Source: Fulvia fulva
Taxonomy: Eukaryota > Ascomycota > Dothideomycetes > Mycosphaerellales > Mycosphaerellaceae
Direction of reading: 5' to 3'
DNA length: 64,000 nucleotides
Assembly: GCF_020509005.1 (NCBI RefSeq)
Contig: NC_063021.1
Location: 3,782,001 to 3,846,000, forward strand
This document shows positions 40,871 to 51,599 of the stretch, in pieces (the first letter of the stretch is position 1; each line of letters begins with the position of its first letter). Under the pieces are notes generated by a model. The model did no database searches. It had not been told where the DNA came from and worked only from the letters and a program-made list of their open reading frames with translations. The position numbers and the translations under genes are program-made.

Positions 40871-41514
40871 ATTGCTAGACGGTCGCTACATTGGCGACTC
40901 CAGCTGTGTATCAGGCACAATGTCGGTGTTGTGCAGAGGACGTGGGCAGAATGATGGAAGGTGGTGATCTGTTGGTACCAAAACACAGCTGGTGGCAGGG
41001 TGACACAGCTGTGGCTGGAGAATCCCTGTCCATTGTGAACCTTATTTTGCGCTAGTTTTTGTGAATAAGGTATCGATGTGCCTCTTGAACCTTACGAACA
41101 ACAAACATCGTCTTCACCTACCATATCACGCCCTCATAACGAACACATCGGACAGCCATCTTCACTTGGACCTGGATTTGGACCTGGATTGTACACTGCT
41201 GCTGAAACTGGCCCCGGGACACTTCACTCCTGCTGCTGGACCCGGATCTTCATCGTTATATATTCATACTAACATCGAAATAGCCACACTAGGCACGTGC
41301 TCGACGAAGTCGAGCCTTCAGTTAGGAAGTCGCTCGGTCGCGTCTGCAAGACGCCTCACCGCTTGGCGTTTCGCGCCCGTAAGCGCGAGCAAGCGCTGCT
41401 TCCGCAACAGCGCAAGTGGCTACGCCACTACGAAGGCTGGGTACGTGCTCGATACATTTCCGCGCTGTGAGATGACCGCTGATGTACGAGGCGCCGTAGA
41501 ATTACTTCGCGACT
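40871..41514. other. Divergent intergenic region between Pex22-like and eIF2B-gamma genes
   Basis: 644 bp containing both promoters. A GC-rich part (41299-41429) holds a cluster of short perfect hairpins, listed separately. A small repeat of ggacctggattt occurs near 41167. Confidence 0.5.
41299..41429. repeat. Cluster of short perfect hairpins with triloops
   Basis: Three perfect dyads with 3-base loops: GCTCGAC-GAA-GTCGAGC (41299-41315), GCGTCT-GCA-AGACGC (41340-41354), AGTGGC-TAC-GCCACT (41415-41429). Between them is CGCGC-CCGTAA-GCGCG. The string ccgcttggcgtt in this cluster recurs at 47860. Function unknown. Confidence 0.7.
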
Positions 41515-43384
41515 ATGCCACACGCGACTTCGCCCAACCCGGGCCTTCAGGTTTTCATTCTGTGCGGACCAGGAGAGTCGCTGAGCACCTTCACTTCGAA
41601 CCCCAAGGACTTCTCGAAAGCCCTGATCCCCATTGCGAATCGACCGATGGTATGGTATCCAATCGATTGGTGCTGTCGTATGGGCATCACAGGTAAGTTC
41701 TTACTCCAGCGACTGCAATCGTTGAGACGCTATGCCATTCCCGGTCAGATAACGGCGTCGGCATGTCACTCCATGTGATCCGATCGAGCAAAGAGACTGA
41801 AGCTCACGCCCCAAGACCTGTCACTTATCCCTTCCCCAGCACCTCAAACTGACAGGCACAGACATCGTCCTCATCACACCTCCTGAGTCACAGCCAGCAC
41901 TTCAATCCGCATTGGTCACACATCCAGCTCTGACAAGCCTGCCCATTCGCAAACTGGAGATCCTAGCACCACGAGATCTCACACAGACGACCGGCACAGG
42001 CGCTTTGCTGCGACTGCCGGAAGTACAAAGCGCCATCACTTCCGACTTCGTCATTCTGCCTTGCGATCTGATCTCGGAACTCGACGGCATCAAGCTGATT
42101 CAACGATGGATGGAACTCAGCCCGATCAACAACAGCCACCGTAGCACAACAAATCAATTGACGCACAAAGGTGGTCTTGGAGTATACTATCCCACGGCCG
42201 GCCTGGATGATATAAGCCACAAGAAGGACGAAACGGACTTCATTGCCACCACAAAACTGCAAACAAGCGGAACAGTGTCATTGTCGGGAAGATTACATCT
42301 GGAAAAGCTCGTCATCGCCATGCCAACTGACACTATGCGCGACAAGCTTGAGGAGCACGAGGAATTCTTCAAGGTTCGCACTGCACTTCAGCAAAAGGTT
42401 GGACAAGTGGACATCAAGACTAAGCACCGAGACGCACACGTCTACATCTTCCCGATATGGGTCAAGAAGTTCGTTGCCAAGAATGAGACGTTTGACTCTA
42501 TCAGTGAAGACGTCATGGGATGGTGGGCGAAGGCACAATGGCAGGACGGCCTAGGCGACAAACTTTCCATGGAGGAAGCGCTGAATCCCAAAAAGACCAC
42601 CAAAGACGACCTTGCAGACAGCTCACATCTCGAAGAGGACGACACAGCAGGATTGACGCCACTATCAACGACCAAGGTTTCGCTGCCACTACGTTGTGCT
42701 GTGCAGAAAACGGCAGCCTTTGCCAGCCGAGTCGCCAATGCTGCATCAACAGCAATTCAGCCCGCGCCACTGGTTATCCCGCCACTGATGGCATATGTAC
42801 AGCCTTCTCGATACCAGCCCACTCCAGCTCGAGATTCGCCATTGATTCGCCGCGTAGACAACAGCCATGCATTGCTCAGCGTCTCACTCTACCTTGCAAA
42901 GCAGCCGACCACCCACACGCTCTCGCACGAGAACAAGGTCCACCCCACTGTTAGACTTGGACAACAATCGCGCGTTGCACAGGAAGACTGTCTCATTGCT
43001 GAGAACACCATCGTTGGCTTTCGGAGCATCATCAAAGAATCAGTCATCGGCATGAACTGTGAGATAGGCAATAATGTCCGCCTCACAAAGTGCTTGTTGA
43101 TGGACGGCGTAACGATATGCGATGGCGCTCAGCTCACGGGCTGTATCATCGGCCGCCGTGCTCGTGTTGAGAGCTTACCGACCGCTACGGAGCTGCCAAG
43201 TGCCGAGAAGGGCAAGACACGCCCTGAGGACGATGATGATCGAACGCGCCTCACAGAGTGTGAGGTCGCTCCATACTTCAAGGTAGAGTCGGGTACTGAG
43301 GCGAAGGGCGAGAAGTTCTCGTCTTTCGATACCGCAGAACTGTACGATGACGATGAAGAATATCAGGAGGAGGACGAAGACTAG
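41515..43384 (+). CDS. GCD1: Translation initiation factor eIF2B gamma subunit
   Basis: Two exons (41515-41692, 41862-43384) joined over a 169-nt intron (GTAAGT...CAG) give 566 residues, close to yeast Gcd1. The N-terminal nucleotidyltransferase-like domain opens QVFILCGPGESLSTFTSN and contains KALIPIANRPMVWYPIDW and TGALLRLPEVQ. The C-terminal left-handed beta helix has hexapeptide-type repeats (ENTIVGFRSIIKESVIGMNC, NNVRLTKCLLMDGV). The tail is acidic. In the eIF2B complex it helps the epsilon subunit exchange GDP for GTP on eIF2. The catalytic Gly-rich loop of true pyrophosphorylases is degenerate, as expected for this subunit. Confidence 0.92.
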
Positions 43385-43768
43385 TAGAGAGATCAGTTCA
43401 TCAATGACATGCACGAAGCATGTTTCTGTCTTGGCGCCCCACGCATTATCATCATACTAATATGATGGTGATAGTGATGGACGCGACAGTATGCATGAAG
43501 CTGACACTTCAAATGATAAACTTCGACGATGTGGGTACATTCGCCACAAAACTGCGCATCGCTTCATACATACAATGATACGCACCACAACTCATCTACA
43601 ATTGCAACATAAGGGCTTCAAAACTCACCATGGCATCAGGTGCGTCCGTCCAACCGGTTCAATGATAGGCATGCACGGCAGCTAATGTTCCCAGTGACAT
43701 ATCTCACCATAACACAACCATCACCCAATCACTACAGGATAACAGAGCATCCCACTAGAGCGCAAGAC
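43385..43768. other. Intergenic
   Basis: 384 bp between two plus-strand genes. No feature beyond the expected terminator and promoter. Confidence 0.4.
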
Positions 43769-44232
43769 ATGACCTCAGTATCCGAAACAACTTCAAAGTC
43801 TTTCCTGCAACGCAAGTTTTCTGACATCACTCCGGCGACTACTACAGAATGCGGTCCAGGTACCATTGCGTTTACATGGAATGGCGGGCCGATCGAAACC
43901 ACCGGCCTCGTGTACACAGAAAGTCTCCAAATATCCTTTGAGCTCATCTTCAACGAAGAGGAACTGGGCAGTAGAATCGTAGGGGCTTTTGAGGGAAACT
44001 TGGAGCAGGGTGTCAAGGTCGAACTCTTTGACGCCAGGGGAGCGAGAATGATGAGGCTGGAGGTGGAGATTAGGTAAGTCAAGACGAGAGATCTTACGCT
44101 AATACTACTGATGCTATCATCTGTCCCAGAGATGGGAAATACATCCACGCCGACGCAGAACGTGGTCGCTGGGCCAAGAAACGAGTCGTCTGTATCCTCC
44201 CCACGCGACCTCAATCCCGCACCCAAATCTAG
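43769..44232 (+). CDS. Small conserved-looking protein, function unknown
   Basis: Two exons (43769-44073, 44130-44232) with a 56-nt GTAAGT...CAG intron give 135 residues. The core alternates short strands (IAFTWNGGPIETTGLVY, LQISFELIFNEEELG, QGVKVELFDARGARMMRLEVEIRDG), suggesting a small beta-sandwich. There is no signal peptide. I do not recognise the family. Its stop codon is two bases from the stop of the convergent F-box gene, so their 3' ends must overlap. Confidence 0.7.
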
Positions 44233-44234
44233 CA

Positions 44235-44981
44235 CTACACTCTACTCCAGCCCTCGGCGCCCTCAATCTCAGCCCCAACACACGCCCCCTTCATGTCAGC
44301 AAGATTCTCCAAGAATCTCGACCCCCTCTCAAACCCCAACTTCAAACCCTCCCGATCCTCCTCAATCGCCCTTGAAACCTCCCCATCCAGAATCTCCACA
44401 TCACTGCATCTAATCACAACAGCCGCAATCATCGGCTGCGAGATCAACATGCGTCTCCAACTCGCCTCGGATCTCATGACCGCTGGGTGCGTGTAACACT
44501 GCGAGCTTGGTGATACGGTAATGGGGCCTTGCACGCGGGAGAGGAAGGGGTTGGCGGTGATCTCGTTAGCTGGAACGATTGTGGGTTTCGAGGAGATGGT
44601 AGCCCAGTGGTTGTCTAGATACTGGATCCGGATTCCAGGTACTGGGGCGAAGAAGAGGGCTTGTTGCAAAGAGGGCGTGGTGGAGATGGTGTGGTGCCAC
44701 GTGCGGCTAACGAGATGGCAGCGGGTCAGGAGGTCTAGTACAGGGAGGTTGAGGAGGATCTTGGAAAGGAGCTTGGGGTTTGAGAAGACTTTGTGGGTGG
44801 CTTGGGGGTTGGTGTTAAGGTTGAGATTGAGGTTTTCTACTTGCTGGCAGACGATGTCGAGGGGTGTGGTTTCTGATGTGTCGGTTTCCATAGCTTCCCT
44901 GGTACTGGGAACTTGGATGTCTTGCGCAGTAGAATCGATGTCCATCGCAGTGTCCATTTCTGTGTTCTGTGGCGAGCCCAT
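44235..44981 (-). CDS. F-box protein
   Basis: A 248-residue frame starting at ATG 44981 (the frame upstream has only a GTG). The first 60 residues are acidic and polar. An F-box-like motif lies near 68-110 (NPKLLSKILLNLPVLDLLTRCHLVSRTWHHTI), with the expected Leu/Pro and Trp positions. F-box proteins link substrates to SCF ubiquitin ligases through Skp1. The remaining C-terminal part is of a type common in fungal F-box families, without repeats. It is not close in sequence to the F-box cluster at 52-56 kb. Confidence 0.72.
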   Translation of the reverse strand: MGSPQNTEMDTAMDIDSTAQDIQVPSTREAMETDTSETTPLDIVCQQVENLNLNLNTNPQATHKVFSNPKLLSKILLNLPVLDLLTRCHLVSRTWHHTISTTPSLQQALFFAPVPGIRIQYLDNHWATISSKPTIVPANEITANPFLSRVQGPITVSPSSQCYTHPAVMRSEASWRRMLISQPMIAAVVIRCSDVEILDGEVSRAIEEDREGLKLGFERGSRFLENLADMKGACVGAEIEGAEGWSRV

Positions 44982-45337
44982 GTCGATATGAATTTTCTGC
45001 CAATAGCTAGAACGAATCAGAATGCGAAATGCCTCTTTGAGGGATGCCACAGTAATGTGTCGCCAAGCATTACGCTAAGTGAATTCATTGTACACTTTCA
45101 CTTCGGCTGAACAATGCCTTTGTGGTCGCTGCGGGCTTGGCACTCACATGCTCATTGTTAGAAGGCGATATGGTGGAAGCACATTCACTATTGTATGTAA
45201 GCGATTGATGCATTGAACACAACGGATTTTATGTTGTGTGTCGCGCGCTGGTTTATGTCGACTATAAGTATCGCCTATCTAGAACCTTGGAGTCTTGTTC
45301 CCTCGTCCGATCTAACAGCACACCACCAACCGCCACA
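44982..45337. other. Divergent intergenic region, F-box gene and first RING gene
   Basis: 356 bp holding both promoters. A stretch just before 45338 (ctataagtatcgcc) could serve as a TATA-like element. Confidence 0.4.
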
Positions 45338-45838
45338 ATGTCACTTCAAACGAAGACAACCTACCTCGAGCATCTCGTTGCAGCTCCCACTCTGTCTACA
45401 CCAGACCCTTGCCCAATTTGCCACGACGACATCAAAGCACCCTTCAAGACCGAGTGCAACCACATCTTCTGCGTCGAGTGCCTTAAGACCTGGCTCGAGT
45501 CCGCGAATACCTGTCCTTCATGTCGCAACAAGCTCTTTGAGAAGGTTGAGTCGGACACCACAGGAGCGGCGGTCGATGCTGCCGCAGAATCGTCCTGGCA
45601 AAGAGTCTCTGCGATGATGGGAGATACCGATGCAGAGTTCATTCGGTATCCTGCGCGGAGTGGAATGCCCATTGGTACCCCAGGGCGGAGTTATGAGGCT
45701 GAAGCAAGGTTCGGGTGGCTCATCTGGGAATTAGAGGAAGAGCTCAGAGCAAGACAACAAGAGGAAGAGCATGAAGCGGACGAGGAGGAATCGTCGGAGG
45801 AGGATGACCTGGAGGAGGAGGAGGAGGATCCACTATGA
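45338..45838 (+). CDS. RING-finger protein 1 of a tandem set of four
   Basis: A 166-residue intronless protein. The RING is complete C3HC4: CPIC, then C-N-H, IFC, VEC, TCPSC (about residues 26-64). After it comes a linker and a very acidic tail (EEEHEADEEESSEEDDLEEEEED). RING domains recruit ubiquitin-conjugating enzymes. There is no membrane segment. The N-terminal motif (MSLQTKTTYLEHLVA) is shared with the next copy. This is the best-preserved intronless member of the set. Confidence 0.88.
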   Translation: MSLQTKTTYLEHLVAAPTLSTPDPCPICHDDIKAPFKTECNHIFCVECLKTWLESANTCPSCRNKLFEKVESDTTGAAVDAAAESSWQRVSAMMGDTDAEFIRYPARSGMPIGTPGRSYEAEARFGWLIWELEEELRARQQEEEHEADEEESSEEDDLEEEEEDPL

Positions 45839-46145
45839 GCAAGAGCCAGCAGTCTAGGAGGCTCGCTGGTAGGTAACATATGTAAGATTGTGTCGAGGAC
45901 ACAATACATCGAGGACTAGCTTCGATACCTTAGCACTCACATGCCCTGTCAAGAGGTGATGGGCCGCGAGCACATGAAATAGTGAGCACACGTGAATGAT
46001 TGTAATTCCATCTTCGTCATTTGTTGTCCACTTCAAGCTGAGGTGAATGGATGTCGAGCGCTGACTTTGGTGTCAACTTCAAGCTATATAAAGTCTTTCT
46101 CCTTGTCTATCTTCCCATCGCACTACATCACCCCCAGCGGCAACG

Positions 46146-46493
46146 ATGTCGCTATCAACAAAGGCCGCATACATCGAGCAGCTCATCGCAGACTCGACGC
46201 AATCCGCCCCCGAGCCATGTCCTATCTGCTACGCAGACATTAAGCTCCCCTTCAAAACAGCCTACAACCACATCTTCTGCGTCGATTGTCTTAAAAAATG
46301 GGCTGAGTCTGCGAACACATGCCCGTCCTGTCGTGGTGAGCTCTTCGGGAAAGTCGAGCCGACCACCACGGGGGAGATATTTGATGAAGAAGCAAGGCTT
46401 GAGGCTGTCCTACAAACTCTCCGGATAATGTCGGCGCAAATTTCGGCGCGCATGGACGCGCTTGGAATTCCTCCTACTCGCCGCTCAGGTTAA
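46146..46493 (+). CDS. RING-finger protein 2, degenerate and shortened
   Basis: 115 residues, clearly related to copy 1 (MSLSTKAAYIEQLIADSTQS, then CPIC). The third zinc ligand is lost: where copy 1 has TECNHIFC this has TAYNHIFC, so one zinc site is incomplete. The protein stops after the linker. An acidic stretch like the tail of copy 1 (HEAEEQEAREQDD) follows in another frame from 46499, which suggests a frameshift removed the tail. It may be a decaying gene. About 300 bp without features separate it from copy 1. Confidence 0.65.
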   Translation: MSLSTKAAYIEQLIADSTQSAPEPCPICYADIKLPFKTAYNHIFCVDCLKKWAESANTCPSCRGELFGKVEPTTTGEIFDEEARLEAVLQTLRIMSAQISARMDALGIPPTRRSG

Positions 46494-47081
46494 CTGCTAT
46501 GCTCGGACGCTTTGAGAAAGAAGGAGGCCATGAGGCAGAGGAGCAGGAAGCGAGGGAGCAAGATGACACGAGAGCTGTTGCCAGTTCTTAGAGTTACCAG
46601 TATGGGTACACTTTGGAGGCGACGAAGGCACTGATGTATCCTTGGAATGCAGCGTGATTGATGAGATATCGGTCAGGCTGGCTCGTATGTCACAGTCAGA
46701 CTTCTGCAAAGGTGATAGAGTGTCTTGTTTCACAGCCATCCATCAACAACGAATATAGATGTTCTATCGCCGTATTCTGATTTCCTGTGGATCCATAAAG
46801 CGCACATAAGACTCGTAGAACTATTATTGGGTGCATGTGCTCAACGTTGACGCCTCGAAGGAAATCTGCAGCATTGTATGTGGACTACTCGAGGAGCTTC
46901 GCGCACTCATGTTCTCGCCGCTAAGCCGTCTATAGACCACAAAGCCGCAGACTTCACCATTAGTAGTGAGTGTCGGCACTAGTGAAGTTTGGAAGTATCC
47001 CAAAGCAATCTATCTTATGTTCCGTGCTTCTTTGATCCTAGTTTGCTTCGAGCATCGCTCCTCAGCGCAGCTCCGACCACC
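46494..47081. other. Intergenic between RING copies 2 and 3
   Basis: The first 75 bases hold the out-of-frame acidic tail of RING copy 2. I see nothing in the rest. Confidence 0.45.
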
Positions 47082-47676
47082 ATGGCACTTCCGTCCAAAG
47101 ATCAGTATCTGACGCAGCTCACTCCTGAGGAGATTTCCGTATGCCACGAGGAGTGCTCAATATGATATGAGGTACGGACCCAAGAACAAGCAGCACAGAC
47201 CTAGCTCCGTTGACATCTTCTACCAGATCATCGAAACGCCAGTCAAGACCACTTGCAACCACATCTTCTGCCTCGAGTGCTTGAAGACTTGGCTCGACTC
47301 AGCAAATACATGCCCATATTGCTGTATGACGCTGTATGGGCCACCAGCAGAAAAGGCATCCGTAAACGCACTCGAGTTCGAGAGACTGCGCGTCGTCGAC
47401 ATCATTATCCGACGCCGTGAACTTGGCGACATCGCGTTCCAAGCAGACATGGCTTCCCTCATGGCTTCGGCGAATCGGTACACCATCCTCGCGCTCAGAG
47501 ACTTCGTGCAGGATACCGTGAGGAATCTTGAGAGAGTTCTGCGAGAAGAAGGCCTAGGTGAGACCACAGTGGAGGATCCTTTTGGAAGTGGCAGTGTGGG
47601 CGAGTTCTTGTCGGACATGGATGAGCTCCTCTTGGAAATGGACGACGAGATAGCGAGCACAGACATGGGAGAGTAG
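47082..47676 (+). pseudogene. RING-finger copy 3, nonsense codon at a zinc-binding cysteine
   Basis: From ATG 47082 the frame runs MALPSKDQYLTQLTPEE, close to copy 4, then ECSI-stop-YE, where TGA (47163-47165) replaces the second RING cysteine. A GT-AG intron (47172-47226, GTTGAC branch) follows, then CNHIFC, LEC, TCPYC and a long helical C-terminus to 47676. Two rescues are possible. An earlier donor (47139) would skip the stop but also lose the first CxxC. An ATG at 47167 reads straight through the intron to give a 169-residue protein without CxxC. In either case the RING would lack its first two zinc ligands. Copy 4 lies about 310 bp downstream. Confidence 0.62.
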
Positions 47677-47986
47677 AGTTGAGGGGGACGCGGACTGGTG
47701 CCTTCAGGTAGTGAGGAATAGTGGCAAGGGAATGAGGCACTGTGTAGGACTCCACTGTGGGTCTGTATGATCTCGTGGTGCCACTTCTGCAATGCCGTAG
47801 GCATCATATCAGAGCGAAGACTGCAGTCGACTAGAAAGCTCCGTTTGCACCCAACAAGCCGCTTGGCGTTGCGCTAGCGCGTTTGTTGCTGAATCGAGAC
47901 TCCAGAAAGCCGCAGCACCAGAGAAGCCAGTCTTTCTCTGGCCATCAAACAAACATCTCGCTCATCGCGACCACTATACTGTCGCG

Positions 47987-48609
47987 ATGGCACTACCTTC
48001 CAAGGATCAACTCCTTGCGCAGCTCGTCGCCGAGGAGTGCTCCATATGCTACGAGGCACGTCCATGAAGAGCGCCGCACATAGTTCAACGGTTGACGTTT
48101 TGCAGGACATCCACGCGCCGGTCAAGACGGCTTGCGACCACACATTCTGCCGCGAGTGCCTGACGCAACGGCTCGAGGACTCGGCCACATGCCCGGAGTG
48201 TCGCAACAAGTTGTTCGAGCCTGAGGCGCGAGAAGAGGAAGAGGAAGAAGATGACGATGATAGGCTCGATTATGTTGCTCTCGTAGCGCGACTGTATGCA
48301 AAGCAGGCATACTTCGACGTGGCCTTCGAGGCGGCATCTGCTGCTCGACTAGAGGCGCAGCGCGCAGAGCTTGCCGAACTCGACGCTCGGAATGCAGCTC
48401 TTCAAGTGGAAATCGACGAATTGTTCCAGGACGAGCTGGAAGGCGATTGGGATGATGCGTGCCTCGAGGCCACACATTACCAGCCCAGTGTTCATTCCCA
48501 GGAGGCAGAGCTCGAGGAAGATCAAGAGATAGCAGGACGTTGGAGCTGGTGGATTCCTAAGTTCGTGCGATACATGCTGAGCATGATGAGCCATAACGTG
48601 CAGTTTTAG
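47987..48609 (+). CDS. RING-finger protein 4, with a GC-AG intron
   Basis: Two exons (47987-48055, 48106-48609) give 190 residues. The RING is complete: CSIC, then C-D-H, TFC, REC, TCPEC. It is followed at once by an acidic run (REEEEEEDDDD) and a helical region. The 50-nt intron begins GC (GAG|GCACGT), not GT, and ends TTGCAG with a GTTGAC branch point. It sits at the same place as the intron of copy 3, between CxxCYE and the next cysteine; copies 1 and 2 have no intron there. Phase and homology both demand this splice. Confidence 0.8.
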
Positions 48610-48825
48610 CTTCGCATCGCCGCGGTCACCAAGCTCGGCGATTGTCGATTGTCACTGAGGCGATTTGGCCGAGCGTTTGCGCCGCTTGGTCCAGTTGATG
48701 ATGCATCATGCGAGGCAGTCCCCATAGGTCGTCAATCGGAAAGACATGCAATCCTCACGATCTTCCAGGCAACAGAGGGTCCATCCATCCTGATGAGACA
48801 CCCATAGTCACGTTCCACATCATCC

Positions 48826-49263
48826 TCACCCCGTCTGCGTTCCCGCATCCTTCCTCTTATTCCTCCCACCCTCATTCTCCAAAACCAACATCGTCCCCGC
48901 AAACGCAATCCCCATCGTCGCCGCCGCCATCATCGTCACGCCCGCCACATTCGGCCTAAACACTCCCCTCTCCAGCGCCCTCGTCACAGCAAAGTACCTC
49001 GTCGTCCCATGCGCGACACAAAGACTTCCACTCCCCACCAAAACCCCTGCTGCCAGCTTGGTCCTGCTGTGTTCAAGGTGCAGCAGGGTGGGGGAGATGG
49101 CGGCGAACGCTTCGACTTTTTCGAGGGCCACGCCGAGTGCGATGAAGCCGAGGCCTGTGCGGGCCCAGGCCAGGAAGGTGCGTTCGCTGGCGAGGAGGTC
49201 GCGGGCGAGGGAGCCGGTGTTTGGGAGGGAGGGGGAGTGGAAGAGGCGGCGGAGGAGGGACAT
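48826..49263 (-). CDS. DUF202 family membrane protein
   Basis: A 145-residue single-exon protein. The segment NTGSLARDLLASERTFLAWARTGL is the DUF202/YidH signature (residues about 15-38; the Arg-Asp and Glu-Arg-Thr motif). Three membrane segments follow, near 38-55, 70-90 and 108-127. Fungal members are found in vacuolar or other inner membranes and some attach to polyphosphate polymerase subunits; the function of this one is unknown. ATG at 49263. Confidence 0.88.
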   Translation of the reverse strand: MSLLRRLFHSPSLPNTGSLARDLLASERTFLAWARTGLGFIALGVALEKVEAFAAISPTLLHLEHSRTKLAAGVLVGSGSLCVAHGTTRYFAVTRALERGVFRPNVAGVTMMAAATMGIAFAGTMLVLENEGGRNKRKDAGTQTG

Positions 49264-49647
49264 TGTGGAGGGAGGGGAGGTGGTGTGAGTAGAGCGATGT
49301 TATGAGGTGATCATGGTGAGCTTTATTAGTACACCGTCTCCATCTGAGAAGGAGAGTATGCCATGTGCAGTGAGTGTAACATTGGTCGATGTTGATGTCG
49401 TTGGAGCTTGCCCTCTCGGCTCCACAAGCAACCTTGCACCGCCTCGGCTAAAGATGCCCATACACATATCATGGTAGACGAACATCTACCACCACAATCA
49501 ACGCTTCGGCCTTACACGACACCTTTGTGTCTCATGCCAGCCTTTAGCGCATATATCGGCACCTGCTCCAAGTCCAGAGGTGCCTCTGTATCAACCCTCG
49601 CCACCATCCACCATTTCCCTATAACAGCACGCAAGCAGTTCTCCAGC
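49264..49647. other. Divergent intergenic region, DUF202 gene and aminopeptidase
   Basis: 384 bp with both promoters. An in-frame ATG at 49534 would add a 38-residue basic, Ser/Thr-rich N-terminus to the aminopeptidase. Confidence 0.4.
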
Positions 49648-51296
49648 ATGGCCAACCGAGCTTCGACCAAGCGACCAGAGGACTTTGTGCAATTCCTGAA
49701 TGCCTCTCCGACTCGTATGTCGCCCCAGTGAGACGTTATAATGCTGCAGTGGCTGATGTGGTGCAGCTTTCCATGCCGTGCGATCAGCTAAGCTCCGTCT
49801 TGAGAAGGCGGGCTTCAAGCCGATCAAGGTAGGCCAATACGGTAAGATGACCGTGATGGACTGTTGCTTATACTGGTATGTAGGAGCGAGACTCATGGAA
49901 CAGCACCCTTCAACCCGGCGGCAAGTACTGCCTCACCCGAAATGCCAGCACAATCGTCGCCTTCGCCATTGGCAGCGCATGGAAGCCAGGCAACCCAGTA
50001 TCCATGGTCGGCGCACACACAGACTCGCCTTGCCTACGGATCAAGCCTGTCTCGAAGCGCTCAGCAGATGGCTTCCTCCAGATCGGTGTCGAGACCTATG
50101 GAGGTGGAATGTGGCACACTTGGTTCGATCGTGATCTAGGCGCAGCAGGCAGAGTGATGGTCAAGGGCAAGGACGGCACAATCGAGCAGAAGCTGGTGCG
50201 GATCAGCAAGCCAGTCTGCAGGATCCCCAACTTGGCAGTACACTTCGGAGGGTATGAGCCGTTTGAGTTCAACAAGGAGAACCAGCTCTTCCCCATCACA
50301 GGCCTGGTCTCGGCGGAGCTGAACAGACAGGGCAAGACGGCGGAGCAGATCAAGAAGGACGAGGGCGAGAAGGAGAAGGAGGCTGGATTCGAGCCGTTGA
50401 AGACTGCCACACAGCGACACCATCCATATCTGATCGATTTGATCGCTCAAGAGGCCGGTGTACAGGTCGATGATGTGCTTGACTTCGAGATGGTGCTCTA
50501 CGACACACAGCCTTCCTGCATCGGCGGCATCAACGACGAGTTCATCTTCTCTGCACGTCTTGACAACTTGGGCATGACCTATTGCGCCGTCGAAGGTCTC
50601 ATCCAGTCCGTCGCCTCGCCCTCAGCGCTCAAGAACGACCCCACAATCCGCCTGATCGCCTGCTTCGACCACGAAGAGATTGGCTCGCAGTCCGCTCAAG
50701 GCGCAGACAGCAACATGCTCCCTTCCGTCATCCGCCGCCTATCATGCCTCCCCGCCAACCACGACGACAGCGAAAAGAGCTACGAGAAAGTTAGCGGAGA
50801 CGTAGACAACACCACGGCATACGAACAAACTCTATCAACAAGCTTCCTCGTGAGTGCAGACATGGCACATTCCGTCAACCCCAACTATGGCGGCAAGTAC
50901 GAACCAGAACACAAACCACACATGAATGAGGGCACCGTCATCAAGATCAACGCCAACGTGCGCTACGCCACGAACTCACCCGGTATCGTACTTCTCCAGG
51001 AAGCTGCGCGGAGAGCCAAGCCCACATCATGGCAGCTACCAGAAGCCAAGAGCAAAGACCGCGGTGTGCCACTGCAGCTCTTCGTGGTGCGCAACGATTC
51101 GAGGTGTGGAAGCACGATCGGGCCTATGCTCTCTGCTGCGCTTGGTGCGAGGACGATCGATGTTGGGAACCCACAGCTGGCCATGCATTCGATTCGTGAG
51201 ACAAGTGGTGCGCATGATGTGGAGCATGGTGTTAATTTGTTCGATAGCTTCTTTGAGCATTATGGTGAGCTTGAGGGGAAGATTTTGGTTGATTGA
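49648..51296 (+). CDS. Aspartyl aminopeptidase, peptidase family M18
   Basis: Three exons (49648-49714, 49767-49828, 49884-51296) give 513 residues; introns are 52 and 55 nt, GT-AG and in phase. M18 enzymes remove N-terminal Asp or Glu with two zinc ions. Metal and catalytic motifs are present: AHTDSP (His88, Asp90), CFDHEEIGSQSAQGA (about 305-317), VSADMAHSVNP, and AMHSIRE near the end. SPTPFHAV near the start is also characteristic and forms across the first splice. Length fits the cytosolic DNPEP/Ape4 group. I chose ATG 49648 because relatives begin there; a longer N-terminus is possible. Confidence 0.93.
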
Positions 51297-51599
51297 CTAG
51301 CTGAGGATGAGGAGAGGATGGCGAAGTCGTGAAGGGGACGGTGATGAGGAGGTGGTATAACACAGTTTGACGAGAAGTGTAACGGTATGAGGAATGTAGA
51401 ATGATGAAAGACGATACCATGAAGCCGATCTCTTCACTCGGGTATAGGGGACTCGACGTACGGGCCTTCGATAGACAGGTCCTAAGCATGGCAAAAAGAA
51501 CAACCCCCCTGAGTAGAATGGGTCCAAAGCTGAGAACAAACACGTCACGTCTAACACGGCGTGGACATGCTGCGTGCAGCAGATTTCTTTGATACCGGT

